A stretch of DNA of 64,000 bases. Source: Methylomonas sp. GTDB lineage: Bacteria; Pseudomonadota; Gammaproteobacteria; Methylococcales; Methylomonadaceae. The notes below the pieces were generated by a model that was not told the DNA's origin, searched no databases, and saw only the letters and a list, made by a program, of their open reading frames with translations. This document shows positions 1-8,426 of the stretch, in pieces (position 1 is the stretch's first letter; the number at the start of each line of letters is the position of its first letter). The stretch spans positions 62,001-126,000 of the forward strand of contig PESC01000054.1 in NCBI GenBank assembly GCA_002929135.1. Direction: 5' to 3'. The position numbers and the translations under genes are program-made.

Positions 1-2
1 AC

Positions 3-584
3 GCCCGCAAAAACCGCTTGAGCAACAAGGCGCTGAGCCTGGCCGAACGCGGCGCCTGCGCCAGCAACGACGATTTGTGCAGCATAAGACAGCTCACACT
101 TGCTGAATTCGAACAGAAAATCGCCGACACCCGGCGTGATGACCTCGATGCCTTGTATGCGCTGGGAACCACTTGGGCCGCCTGGATACAGGCCAACAAG
201 ACCGACTGGAATGCCGTGGCCCAGCTTGCCCACGTCAAAAACCTGATGCAGCGCATTTTGGCGTTGGACGAACACTATCAGAACGGCGCCCCGCATCTTT
301 ACCTGGCCGTACTGGAAAGCCTAGTGCCGCCCACGCTGGGCGGCAAGCCCGAGCTAGCCAAGCAGCATTTCGACCGAGCCATGCAAATGGCACCCGACAA
401 CCTGCTGATCCCGGTGCTTTATGCCAGGCACTACGCCAGGATGATGTTCGATCGCACCTTGCACGACACCCTGCTGAACGACGCCCTGGCCAGACCAGCC
501 TCAGTGCCCGGCCTGACGCTGACCAATACCCTGGCGCAACGGCAAGCGCGTCAGTTGCTCGAAACCGCCAACCAACACTTCTGA
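3..584 (+). CDS. TRAP transporter TatT-component family protein (5' truncated)
   Basis: The reading frame is open from the left edge of the window, so the N-terminus, including any signal peptide, lies outside. The visible 193 residues are alpha-helical and TPR-like, with segments such as LDEHYQNGAPHLYLAVLES and GGKPELAKQHFDRAMQMAPD. This pattern fits the TRAP-associated T component, a periplasmic or lipoprotein trimer that docks on the DctP solute receptor. The gene ends 14 nt before dctP, and dctP-dctQ-dctM follow in the same direction, which supports the call. It could be a generic TPR protein, but the context makes TatT much more likely. Confidence 0.8.
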   Translation, partial: ARKNRLSNKALSLAERGACASNDDLCSIRQLTLAEFEQKIADTRRDDLDALYALGTTWAAWIQANKTDWNAVAQLAHVKNLMQRILALDEHYQNGAPHLYLAVLESLVPPTLGGKPELAKQHFDRAMQMAPDNLLIPVLYARHYARMMFDRTLHDTLLNDALARPASVPGLTLTNTLAQRQARQLLETANQHF

Positions 585-598
585 AATACCCACACATC

Positions 599-1606
599 AT
601 GACATCCACTCTGCTTAGAACCCTCGCTGCCGTCGTCCTGCTGGCCGCCGCACAACCCACCCTCGCCGTCACCCTGAAAATCGCCACGCTGTCACCCGAC
701 GGCTCGTACTGGATGCAGAAAATGCGCAGCGGCGGCGATGACATCGAAAAACAGACACAAGGCCGCGTCAGCTTCAAGTTTTATCCCGGCGGCGTGATGG
801 GCGACGACACCACCGTACTGCGCAAGATGCGTCTGAATCAATTGCAGGGCGCTGCCATCACCGGTGGGGCCTTGAATACGTTTTACCCCGACATCCAGCT
901 TTACAACCAGATTTTGTTGTTTCGGAACACGCAGGAAGTCGATCAGGTTCGCCAGCAATTCGACGGCGAATTGTTGCAAGGCCTGGAACAACACGGCATC
1001 GTCGGCCTAGGCTTTGCTGAAGTGGGTTTTGCCTACCTGATGTCGACCGTACCGGTACAAAGCCTGGCCGACATGCGCAGCCAGAAAACCTGGGCACCGG
1101 CGGACAACACCATTGCTGTCAGCGCCTTGCAAGCCCTGGGCATTACGCCAACCCCGCTGCCATTGCGTGACGTGCTGATGGGATTGCAAACCGGCATGAT
1201 TAACGTCGTTGCCGGTTCCCCGGTGGGCGCACTGGCGCTGCAATGGCACAGCAAGATCAAATACATCACCGACCTGCCCATGCTGTACGTATTCGGCGTT
1301 CTGGCGGTGGACAAAAAAGCGTTTGACGAAATCACGCCGGAGGATCGTCAGATCGTGCACACGGTCATGGCGGGCGTCATCAAGGAAATCGACCGCCACA
1401 GCCGCCAGGACAATCAGGACGCTCTGAAAGCCTTGCAAAATCAAAGCATACAAATGGTCAAGCCCACCCAGGCCGATGTCGATGAACTCAAACAAACCCT
1501 GGCCAAAACCGCTGCCGACTTCGAAAAAGCCGCCGGTTTCAGCGCAGAAAAAACCGGCAGACTCAACGCCTTGCTGGCCACACTGCGCGGCGCATCCCCC
1601 CAATGA
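599..1606 (+). CDS. dctP: TRAP transporter solute-binding protein DctP
   Basis: This 335-residue protein has a signal peptide (hydrophobic LLRTLAAVVLLAAA, cleavage near ALA-V at about residue 22). The mature part begins with the beta strand LKIATLSPDGSYWMQKM typical of DctP receptors, and the segment GLQTGMINVVAGSPVGAL matches the family hinge region. It should capture a carboxylate-type solute in the periplasm and hand it to the DctQM permease. The ATG at 599 is chosen because the signal peptide starts there; the same frame is open further upstream but overlaps the preceding gene. The stop overlaps the dctQ start by 4 nt. The substrate cannot be read from sequence; TatT-associated systems are a separate TRAP subgroup. 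Confidence 0.9.
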   Translation: MTSTLLRTLAAVVLLAAAQPTLAVTLKIATLSPDGSYWMQKMRSGGDDIEKQTQGRVSFKFYPGGVMGDDTTVLRKMRLNQLQGAAITGGALNTFYPDIQLYNQILLFRNTQEVDQVRQQFDGELLQGLEQHGIVGLGFAEVGFAYLMSTVPVQSLADMRSQKTWAPADNTIAVSALQALGITPTPLPLRDVLMGLQTGMINVVAGSPVGALALQWHSKIKYITDLPMLYVFGVLAVDKKAFDEITPEDRQIVHTVMAGVIKEIDRHSRQDNQDALKALQNQSIQMVKPTQADVDELKQTLAKTAADFEKAAGFSAEKTGRLNALLATLRGASPQ

Positions 1607-2103
1607 TGCTGCGCAAACACCTGTGCAACCTGCATCGCGGCCTGGCTTCGGCTGAAGACCTGCTGATGCTGGTCATCGTCATTAGCATGGCCGTCATTGC
1701 GGTAACCCAAATCATCATGCGCAACACCTTCGGCGGCGGCTTGCTGTGGGCCGATGCCTACACCCGCATCAGTGTGCTGTGGATTGCCATGCTGGGAGCG
1801 ATGAGTGCCAGCCGCAGCCAGAAGCACATCGCCATCGACATCGTCATGCAGCGGCTGCCACTGGCTTACCGCCATATCGGCCTGCGTATCAGCCATGCAC
1901 TCACGGCACTGGTCTGCTTCGTCACCGCCTGGTTCAGTGCCGATTTCGTGCTACAGGAACGCAGCTTTGCTGCCATAGCGTTTGGCCAGATTCCGGTCTG
2001 GTGGTGTCAGAGCATCATTCCCGTGGCCTTCGCCGTCATGGGGCTACGTTATTTTCTCGCCGTTTTCTTTGCCTCAAGCATCACGGCTGAGACTACATCA
2101 TGA
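1603..2103 (+). CDS. dctQ: TRAP transporter small permease subunit DctQ
   Basis: A 166-residue membrane protein with four predicted transmembrane helices, the size and topology of DctQ. The helix starting at LLMLVIVISMAVIAVTQIIM followed by RNTFGGGLLWADAY is the conserved family region: an Arg-Asn after helix 1, then a Trp-Ala turn. It pairs with the large permease DctM to form the sodium-driven importer. Its start overlaps the dctP stop by 4 nt and its stop overlaps the dctM start by 4 nt, so translation of the three genes is probably coupled. Confidence 0.9.
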   Translation: MMLRKHLCNLHRGLASAEDLLMLVIVISMAVIAVTQIIMRNTFGGGLLWADAYTRISVLWIAMLGAMSASRSQKHIAIDIVMQRLPLAYRHIGLRISHALTALVCFVTAWFSADFVLQERSFAAIAFGQIPVWWCQSIIPVAFAVMGLRYFLAVFFASSITAETTS

Positions 2104-3383
2104 CAAGCTTGCTGTTTATCCTGCCCGTACTGATGCTGGCCTTGGGGGCGCCGCTGTTCGCCGTGATTCTGGCGGCCAGCCTGATCGGCTTTCACAATGC
2201 CGACATCGACCTGACCGTGGTTGCGGCAGAACTGTACCGCCTTGCCGACACCCCGCTTTTGATGGCGCTACCACTGTTCACGCTGGCAGGTTACATCCTG
2301 TCGGAAAGCAAAACCTCCGACCGCCTGCTGCGATTGACCCGCGCCTGGTTTGGCTGGATGCCCTATGGTCTGGCCATCGTGTCGCTGCTGACTTGCGCCG
2401 TGTTCACCGCACTGACCGGCGCATCCGGTGTCACCATCGTCGCGCTGGGTGCCTTGCTGCTGCCCGCCTTGTACAAAGACGGTTACGAGCCGCGTTTCAG
2501 CCTGGGGTTGGTGACAACTTCGGGCAGCCTGGGTTTGCTGCTGCCGCCGTCGATACCGCTGATCCTGTACGGCATCATCGTTCAGCAAATCAACGTCGGC
2601 GAGCACTTCACCCTGCCGCAACTGTTTCTGGCCGGGGTGCTGCCCAGTGTGCTTATGATAGGCTTGCTGGCGCTGTGGACGACCTGGAGCAACCGCCATC
2701 AACCGGTGGAAAAAACCGCATTCGCCTGGCCGGAAGCCTGGGCTTCATTACGCGCCATCGGCTGGGAACTGCCGCTGCCGTTCATCATTCTGGCCGGTAT
2801 TTTCAGCGGTGTTCTGGCAGTATCCGAAGTCGCGGCAGCAACGGCGCTGTACGTTCTGATAGTGGAGCTGTGGATATACCGAGACATCGACTGGCGCAGC
2901 CTCAAGCGTATCGTGTCCGACGCCATGCAAATGCTCGGTGGCATCCTGCTGATACTCGGCGTGTCGATGGCATTCACCAACTTTCTGGTCGATGCCGAAG
3001 TGCCGATGAAACTGTTCGAATGGATCAGCGGCCACATCGACAGCAAATTCAGCTTCTTGCTGTTGCTCAACCTGTTTTTGCTGGTGCTGGGCGCCATTCT
3101 CGACGTGTTCTCGGCGCTGGTGATCGTCGTGCCACTCATCGTGCCGGTTGCCGTCAACTACGGCATACACCCGATCCATCTCGGCATCGTCTTCCTGGCC
3201 AACATGCAGATCGGTTATCTGACGCCACCGGTCGGCATGAATTTGTTCATCGCCAGTTATCGCTTCAAGAAATCCATCACCGAGCTGTATCACGCCACCT
3301 TGCCGTTCATGCTGCTGCTATTCCTGGCCGTGCTCATCATCACCTACGTACCCTGGCTTAGTACCTGGTTCCTCGTTCATTGA
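2100..3383 (+). CDS. dctM: TRAP transporter large permease subunit DctM
   Basis: A 427-residue polytopic membrane protein of normal DctM length. Family features visible are the N-terminal LPVLMLALGAPLFAVILAAS, the MALPLFTLAGYILSES segment, LPPSIPLILYG in the middle and NMQIGYLTPPVGMNLFI near the C-terminus, which corresponds to the conserved PPVGxN motif. DctM is the sodium/solute translocating subunit. It is the last gene of the TatT-dctP-dctQ-dctM operon, and a strong hairpin lies 35 nt after its stop. No regulator of this system is present in the window. Confidence 0.92.
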   Translation: MTSLLFILPVLMLALGAPLFAVILAASLIGFHNADIDLTVVAAELYRLADTPLLMALPLFTLAGYILSESKTSDRLLRLTRAWFGWMPYGLAIVSLLTCAVFTALTGASGVTIVALGALLLPALYKDGYEPRFSLGLVTTSGSLGLLLPPSIPLILYGIIVQQINVGEHFTLPQLFLAGVLPSVLMIGLLALWTTWSNRHQPVEKTAFAWPEAWASLRAIGWELPLPFIILAGIFSGVLAVSEVAAATALYVLIVELWIYRDIDWRSLKRIVSDAMQMLGGILLILGVSMAFTNFLVDAEVPMKLFEWISGHIDSKFSFLLLLNLFLLVLGAILDVFSALVIVVPLIVPVAVNYGIHPIHLGIVFLANMQIGYLTPPVGMNLFIASYRFKKSITELYHATLPFMLLLFLAVLIITYVPWLSTWFLVH

Positions 3384-3417
3384 AATTCCGTCGCGAACAT
3401 CGTATGAACCACCACAT

Positions 3418-3448
3418 CCTCATTTCCACAGTGTCTGTGGGAATGAGG
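3418..3448 (+). terminator. Hairpin after the TRAP operon
   Basis: A 14-bp stem (3418-3431 with 3435-3448, one G-U pair) closes a 3-nt loop 35 nt downstream of dctM. There is no clear T run after it, so it may be a factor-dependent terminator or an mRNA-stabilising hairpin rather than a classical intrinsic terminator. Confidence 0.5.
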
Positions 3449-3567
3449 ATTCCTGTCTCCTTGCGCGAGAACGAGAAAAACCAATAAACCGCAAGCGGAG
3501 CCGTGTTATCAGCGAGCACTGCGCCTCGCTCGCCGCCGCCTTTGCGCAGCATCATGTTTCAAGAAAA

Positions 3568-3602
3568 CGAAATCCGGCAGCTGCGTTCGCTGCCGGGTTT
3601 CG
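3568..3602 (-). terminator. Intrinsic terminator of a decayed minus-strand gene
   Basis: On the minus strand a 14-bp stem with one G-U pair and a 7-nt loop is followed by a T-rich tract (complement of 3561-3567). It sits 20 nt after the stop codon of the PEP-CTERM-like remnant at 3622, which is the normal position for that lost gene's terminator. Confidence 0.6.
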
Positions 3603-3621
3603 CTTTTACCTTGGGTGTCGG

Positions 3622-3789
3622 CTACGCGGCTTTACGTTGGGCCACAACCAGCATGGCAATCCCGGATACGAACAGCCATGCAGTAGCACGGCACTGATGC
3701 AGCCATCGATGACCAAGGGAGACATCCAGCAGGTTGCGATTAGTTACCCCTGTCACCAGGGCAATCCTGCTATATCTGGCGCAGCCGGT
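3622..3789 (-). pseudogene. Remnant 3' end of a PEP-CTERM-type secreted protein gene
   Basis: On the minus strand an open frame without a usable start ends at 3622 with the residues ATAWLFVSGIAMLVVAQRKAA less the first few in an intact signal: an Ala-Thr-Ala-Trp-Leu-Phe start, a hydrophobic helix, and a basic Q-R-K end. This is the architecture of exosortase (PEP-CTERM, VPLPA-W-F variant) sorting tails. The expected Val-Pro-x-Pro just upstream is lost, apparently by small deletions. The frame upstream is not recognisable as a protein and is closed by a stop near 3790. A terminator follows directly. I read it as the relic of a deleted gene; chance similarity is possible because only about 20 residues match. 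Confidence 0.45.
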
Positions 3790-3874
3790 TTATTTAAGGG
3801 TATTTGTTTTGTCCCAACGTTTTCATATCGCTTTGAACGCCTCCGCTGCGGCATCCACGGTCGATTGTAAATCT

Positions 3875-4515
3875 TCGTTGCAGCGATGTCGCTATTGACA
3901 CCAAGCGGGCGAAGTGGGGCGGGTCTTGCCGTGCCGTGAAAGCGTCGAGGATTTTTTACCGGTGTTCTGGGGCAAGCTTGTTCTTGTTGCCGCTGCGCAC
4001 GAACAAGCTGCTGGCGTCGATGAACAGCATGGCATTGTCGAACTTGGATTTCTTCAGCACGATGATGCAGGTGGCTATCGGGGTGCCGCAGAACAGGTCG
4101 GGCGGCAACTGGATGACGGCATCGACGTAGTTGTTGTCGATCAGGTACTGGCGGTTCTTCTGTTCCGCGCCGCCGCGATAGAGCGTTTCGTTGAGGTTGG
4201 CGTCGTGGCGGGCTCGCACGTTGGCGAACAGTTCGGACGGCAGGATGTAAAAGCCTTTTTCCTTGACCGTCTCGGCGCGGCCAAATTCGGCATCGGCATC
4301 GCTCAATTGGGCGTAGTCGCGAAATCGGTGCTACCCGCGCGGCGCTCCTGCTCGTTGAGGTAGCCGGTCAGGTTCTCCGAAATGAAACGGTAGAACAGTA
4401 TGCCGAGTACGTAGGTTTTGAAATCCCAGCCATCGACGCTGCCGCGCAGGTCGTTGGCGATGCGCCAGATGGTTTTGTGCAGCTCGGCGCGTTCGCTTTC
4501 TTTGCTGTTGTTCAC
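3875..4515 (-). pseudogene. Degenerate type I restriction methyltransferase hsdM fragment
   Basis: From a GTG at 4515 the frame encodes an HsdM N-terminus (ESERAELHKTIWRIANDLRG, then GILFYRFISENLTGYLNEQE). A frameshift near 4322 moves it into the frame reading SDADAEFGRAETVKEKGFYI. After LNETL the sequence jumps to YRGGAEQKNRQYLIDNNYVD and LPPDLFCGTPIATCIIVLKK, which lies far downstream in intact HsdM. The SAM-binding DPxCGSG and the catalytic NPPF blocks are therefore deleted. A TAA interrupts the frame at 3956, yet the HsdM-like KILDAFTARQD continues beyond it, followed by another probable frameshift near 3895. The allele is clearly dead and belongs to a different HsdM subfamily from the intact one at 18283-19839. 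Confidence 0.85.
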
Positions 4516-4582
4516 AACGTTGTTTTCCCTATCGTTTCTTCGGACTGCTCGGCACTGGATAACCGGGGCCAGTTTTTTTGCC

Positions 4583-5389
4583 TTACTCGCCACCGCCCTT
4601 GCGCACCATCATGCCTTTCGACGGGTTGTAGCCCACAATCGCGGCGCTGATGAACAGCAGGAATGCCGCAGCCGTGAACAGCAAGGCTGGCTGGTTGAAT
4701 TGCCCGTACAAGGCGAAGCGGATCAGTTCGACCGCTTGTGAAAACGGGTTGTACTGCGCCAGTTGGTACAGAACGACGCTGGATTCCTTGAGCTTCCACA
4801 AGGGGTACAGCGCCGTGGACATGAAGAACAGCGGGAAAATGACGAAATTCATCACCCCGGCAAAGTTTTCCAGTTGCTTGATGAACGATGACAGCAGCAA
4901 GCCCAGCGCACCCAGCATCATGCCCGACAGCAGCAAGGCGGGCAGAATCCAGACATAGCCCATCGCCGGTGCCTGAATGTCGTACAGCCAGGCTATGCCC
5001 AGAAAGGCATAGGCTTGCAGCACCGATACCGCCGTACCGGCAATCAGCTTGCTGACCAACAGAAACCAGCGCGGCAACGGGCACACCATCAACATGCGCA
5101 TACTGCCCATTTCCCGGTCGTACACCATGGATAACGAACTCTGCATGCCGTTGAACAACTGAATCATGCCGATCAGGCCCGGTGTGATGTAAACCTCGTA
5201 CAGAATGTAGGTTTCATACGGCGGCGCGATGGCAACACCCAACGCGGCGCGAAAACCGGCGGCAAATACGAACAACCACACCAAAGGCCGTACCAGGGCG
5301 GATACGAAACGCTCGCGCTGATGCAGGAAGCGCAACAGCTCACGACCAACGATGCCCGCCATCGCCCGCCAGTAATGCAGGAATTTCAT
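4583..5389 (-). CDS. ABC-2 type permease, PQQ-alcohol-dehydrogenase-associated (PedC-like)
   Basis: This 268-residue protein has about six transmembrane helices and the ABC-2 export-permease pattern: LVRPLVWLFVFAAGFRAALG, then VYDREMGSMRMLMVCPLPRW, and FPLFFMSTALYPLW. It is the membrane half of the exporter whose ATPase overlaps it by 4 nt upstream. In other bacteria this four-gene set accompanies PQQ-dependent alcohol oxidation (the ped region of Pseudomonas putida). Its cargo is not established. The start at 5389 is chosen because it gives ATGA coupling with the ATPase stop; the longer open frame upstream is the ATPase read out of frame. Confidence 0.88.
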   Translation of the reverse strand: MKFLHYWRAMAGIVGRELLRFLHQRERFVSALVRPLVWLFVFAAGFRAALGVAIAPPYETYILYEVYITPGLIGMIQLFNGMQSSLSMVYDREMGSMRMLMVCPLPRWFLLVSKLIAGTAVSVLQAYAFLGIAWLYDIQAPAMGYVWILPALLLSGMMLGALGLLLSSFIKQLENFAGVMNFVIFPLFFMSTALYPLWKLKESSVVLYQLAQYNPFSQAVELIRFALYGQFNQPALLFTAAAFLLFISAAIVGYNPSKGMMVRKGGGE

Positions 5390-6123
5390 GGCTTTGCTCC
5401 CTGAGTCAGTCGATTGAAAGCGTCGCCGACATGGGCGGCACCCAGTGTTTGCAACACGGTTTGCAGCTTGCCTGCGGCTTTGATCTGGCCCTGGTGCAGC
5501 ACCACCAGGCTGTCGTCGTCGGCGATCTCGTCGATCAGATGGGTGGCCCACAGCACCGCCAGGCCCTCGCGCCTGACCAGCTCATGCACATGATCGACAA
5601 TGGCCTGGCGACTGGGCACATCCAGGCCGACGGTGGGTTCATCCAGCAGCAGTAATTGGGGTTGGTGCAGCAGGGCGCGGGCGATTTCAACCCGGCGTTT
5701 GTGGCCACCGTTAAGCAATCGGACTTTTTCGCCACGGCGCTCGTACATGTTCAGCCGTTGCAGTTCAGTCTGAATCCGCGCATCGGCTGTCTTCCGGCCT
5801 ATGCCGTGCAAGGCGGCGTGATAGCGCAGGTTTTGCGTGACGGTCAAGTCCGGATCCAGCGTGGTTTGCTGAAACACCACGCCCAGCCTGGACAGGGCTT
5901 TGAGGCTTTGGCGCTTGATGTCGAAACCGCATAATTCGATGCGACCATCGCGGGCGTCGTACAGCCGGGTAATCAGTGCAAACAAGGTGCTTTTACCGGC
6001 GCCGTTGGGGCCGAGCAGTATCGTGCATTCGCCTGCCTTCACGCTGAAGCCGACGTTGTCCAGTGCCTTTTTCGGGCCGTAGGCGAAGCTGAGTCCGCTG
6101 ACATTCAAGGCGGGCGGGTTCAT
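5386..6123 (-). CDS. ABC transporter ATP-binding protein, PQQ-alcohol-dehydrogenase-associated
   Basis: A 245-residue ABC ATPase. Walker A is GPNGAGKST, Walker B is LLLLDEPTVGLD, and an H-loop follows in WATHLIDEI. The signature motif is LNGGHKRRVEIARAL rather than the usual LSGGQ, a variant seen in exporter ATPases of this PQQ-linked set. It powers the ABC-2 permease encoded next. The ATG at 6123 is preferred because it overlaps the beta-propeller stop by 4 nt; an in-frame ATG seven codons upstream lies inside that gene. Confidence 0.92.
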   Translation of the reverse strand: MNPPALNVSGLSFAYGPKKALDNVGFSVKAGECTILLGPNGAGKSTLFALITRLYDARDGRIELCGFDIKRQSLKALSRLGVVFQQTTLDPDLTVTQNLRYHAALHGIGRKTADARIQTELQRLNMYERRGEKVRLLNGGHKRRVEIARALLHQPQLLLLDEPTVGLDVPSRQAIVDHVHELVRREGLAVLWATHLIDEIADDDSLVVLHQGQIKAAGKLQTVLQTLGAAHVGDAFNRLTQGAKP

Positions 6124-7085
6124 GGTTTGACGGCCACGCCCCAAGGGTAGCGGCCTACTGCCACCGACTTGCTGACCTTGTGATCGGTCAGGTCGATGAG
6201 GGAGATGTCGTTGCTGACGCCGTTGGTGGTGTACAGCCGTTTTTGATCGGGCGAGAACGCCAGATTCCAGACGCGCTGACCAACCAGCAAGTATTTTTCT
6301 ACCTTGAAGCTCTGGGCATCGATGACGGCAATGCGATTGGCCGGGCCAAGCGCGACGTAACCATAGCGGCGGTCTTTGTCGATGACCACGCCTACCGGTT
6401 GGATCAGGTCGCTGCTGACGCCCTGGACATCGAATTTAACGCTCTGCACCGCTTGCCTGCTGGCCACGTCGAACACGGTCAGCGTACCCGCCATTTCCGA
6501 GGTGGCCCACAACTGCTTGCTGTCGGCGGTGAACGCCACGGCGCGTGGCCGAGGGTCGGTCAGGGTGTTGTCGACGATGCTGCGGCTTTGGTTGTCGATC
6601 CAGTGCAGCATGTTGGTGGTTTCCGAGGCGCTGACCACCCAGGTGTTGTCGGGGCTGGCGGCAATGCCTTCGGGTTCGACGCCCACCTTGATGGTGTGCA
6701 CGGCTTTTTTGGCGGCGATGTCGACGACGGTGACGGCGCTGTCGTCTTCGTTCGACACGTACATGAATTTGCCGTCGGGGCTGAGCGCAAAGGTTTCCGG
6801 GTCTTCGCCCGAGGGCAGTTTGCCGGTTTGTTTCAGGGTTTCGGCATCGAAGGTTTTGATGGTGTGTTCGTCACTGGTGGCGATGAACAGGGTTTTGCCG
6901 TCAGGACTCAGGGCAATACCGCGCGGGCGTTGGCCCACCGGCACGGTTTTGATGAGTTTGCCGTCGACAGGATCGACGACGGCCAGGGCATTGTCTTTTT
7001 CGAGGGTCACGAAAACAGTTTCGGCCACCGCTGCGCTCGAAAACAGCAATAGCGCCGACAGGGCCGACAGGTTGAATCGGTTCAT
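6120..7085 (-). CDS. YVTN-family beta-propeller protein, PQQ-catabolism-associated
   Basis: A 321-residue secreted protein: signal peptide LSALSALLLFSSAAVAET, then seven propeller blades each about 40 residues long. Repeats of the form GxxPxGIAxSPDxxxLxVxxxxxxxVxVID are visible, for example PRGIALSPDGKTLFIATSDE and WNLAFSPDQKRLYTTN. This matches the beta-propeller found between the binding protein and the ABC exporter in PQQ-dependent alcohol catabolism loci; its biochemical role is unknown. A good ribosome site (AAGGA) lies upstream of the ATG at 7085. It begins 10 nt after the binding-protein gene ends. Confidence 0.9.
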   Translation of the reverse strand: MNRFNLSALSALLLFSSAAVAETVFVTLEKDNALAVVDPVDGKLIKTVPVGQRPRGIALSPDGKTLFIATSDEHTIKTFDAETLKQTGKLPSGEDPETFALSPDGKFMYVSNEDDSAVTVVDIAAKKAVHTIKVGVEPEGIAASPDNTWVVSASETTNMLHWIDNQSRSIVDNTLTDPRPRAVAFTADSKQLWATSEMAGTLTVFDVASRQAVQSVKFDVQGVSSDLIQPVGVVIDKDRRYGYVALGPANRIAVIDAQSFKVEKYLLVGQRVWNLAFSPDQKRLYTTNGVSNDISLIDLTDHKVSKSVAVGRYPWGVAVKP

Positions 7086-7095
7086 GGCAAGTCCT

Positions 7096-8283
7096 TCAAT
7101 AGTGGCAAGTGGTTTCGGGTTGATCGTAACCCAGGGTATCGAGTTCGGTTTTGGGGTGCAGAAAGCCTTCGATTGGCGCAACACCAACTAGCGAGCGCGG
7201 CGCGGCCAGCAGGATGGGCTGACGCAACTGGCCGTCCCAGGCTCTGAATGACAGCGGTACGCCTTTGTAACCCTGCAAAGTGAAGGCGTTCGACAACATG
7301 TAATCCTTGATGGCCTGCACCTGGCTGGATTTGGCCCGGACGCTGGCTTCGCCTATGGCACGGACGGCAAGATAGGCGGCGTAATCTTCTTCTTCCATCC
7401 AGCGGCCCGTGGTTTCAAGGAAGCGGTTTTGCAACTGCACGGCGCCCCATTGCTCATGGGTGCGATGCCAGGCCGTGGCGATTAGGCCCTGGGTGCCGAT
7501 CACCGGGCGCGGCAGCCAGGTGCGGTAATCCAGATAATCGCCGAACAGGCCTTGTTCGTCGGCCACCACCAGCACGTCGTAGTCACCGACCTGGGTGAAT
7601 TGTGCAATGTCCGCTTGCTCGGTGCGGTGGCTGTCGAAGTCGTGCGTCCAGGTTTTTTCTTCCATCAACTTCATGCCAAAACGTTTGGCGGTGCGTTTGA
7701 CGGCATCGGCGTACAGCCGGTCGGCAGGTGTTGGCCCCACCACCAGAAACCATTTTTGCCAACGCTTTTTCAGCAGATATTGCGCCAGGGCATCGGCGCG
7801 CATGGCGCGGCTGGGCAGAATGTGCAACACATTGCGCCGACACTGGCTGCCGCGCAGTTCGTCGTCGCGGCTGGCGGCATCGAACAACAGCTTGTTGCGG
7901 GCTGTCGGGCTGTCGGCCAGCAGGTTGATGTGCTCGGCAGGCACGTTGAGCACCACCAAGCCAATGTCGTCGCCCAATTGCTCGAAAGCTTTCAGCAGAT
8001 CGCCGCCTGTCGGCACGATGACTTTTTTCAGCTCGTAACGCTGCTGGGTGAACTGGCCGGTGGTGTTGTTGTCGCTTACCGCCAGGTCGGCGCCCGGTTC
8101 GCCCTTGTTTTGAATGAAGGGGTCGAGATTCGACAAGGCGGCGGGCGCTTCGCGCTCCTGGGCGAGATAAACCATTTTGATGAGCTGGGTTTTGGGCGGC
8201 ACCGGTTTTTTTTCCGCCGCATTGACGGCACCGAGTAGCGCGGCCCAGCTCAGTATCCAGCAAACGAAGTATCGGTAGATCAT
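7096..8283 (-). CDS. ABC substrate-binding protein of the PQQ-dependent alcohol dehydrogenase system
   Basis: A 395-residue periplasmic binding protein, first gene of the operon. It has a signal peptide (YFVCWILSWAALLGAVNAAE) and a branched-chain-amino-acid-receptor-like fold, with LIKMVYLAQEREAPAALSNL and VVGPTPADRLYADAVKRTAK as lobe-1 segments. A binding protein paired with an ABC-2 exporter is unusual and characteristic of this PQQ-linked group, where it may sense rather than import a ligand. No quinoprotein dehydrogenase or cytochrome gene adjoins it here. The promoter must lie in the 143-nt gap shared with the divergent PilZ gene. Confidence 0.88.
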   Translation of the reverse strand: MIYRYFVCWILSWAALLGAVNAAEKKPVPPKTQLIKMVYLAQEREAPAALSNLDPFIQNKGEPGADLAVSDNNTTGQFTQQRYELKKVIVPTGGDLLKAFEQLGDDIGLVVLNVPAEHINLLADSPTARNKLLFDAASRDDELRGSQCRRNVLHILPSRAMRADALAQYLLKKRWQKWFLVVGPTPADRLYADAVKRTAKRFGMKLMEEKTWTHDFDSHRTEQADIAQFTQVGDYDVLVVADEQGLFGDYLDYRTWLPRPVIGTQGLIATAWHRTHEQWGAVQLQNRFLETTGRWMEEEDYAAYLAVRAIGEASVRAKSSQVQAIKDYMLSNAFTLQGYKGVPLSFRAWDGQLRQPILLAAPRSLVGVAPIEGFLHPKTELDTLGYDQPETTCHY

Positions 8284-8426
8284 GTGTGGTCGAGTCCTTG
8301 CAAAGCAGGCCGGAAATTCTACACGGATAACGCCGGTTCAAAACCATGGAATGAATGGCGTGCCAGCCATTGAATTTTGCCGATTCAGTAACGATACTTA
8401 ACCCCTGTTGAATCCAGGCTGCCCCC

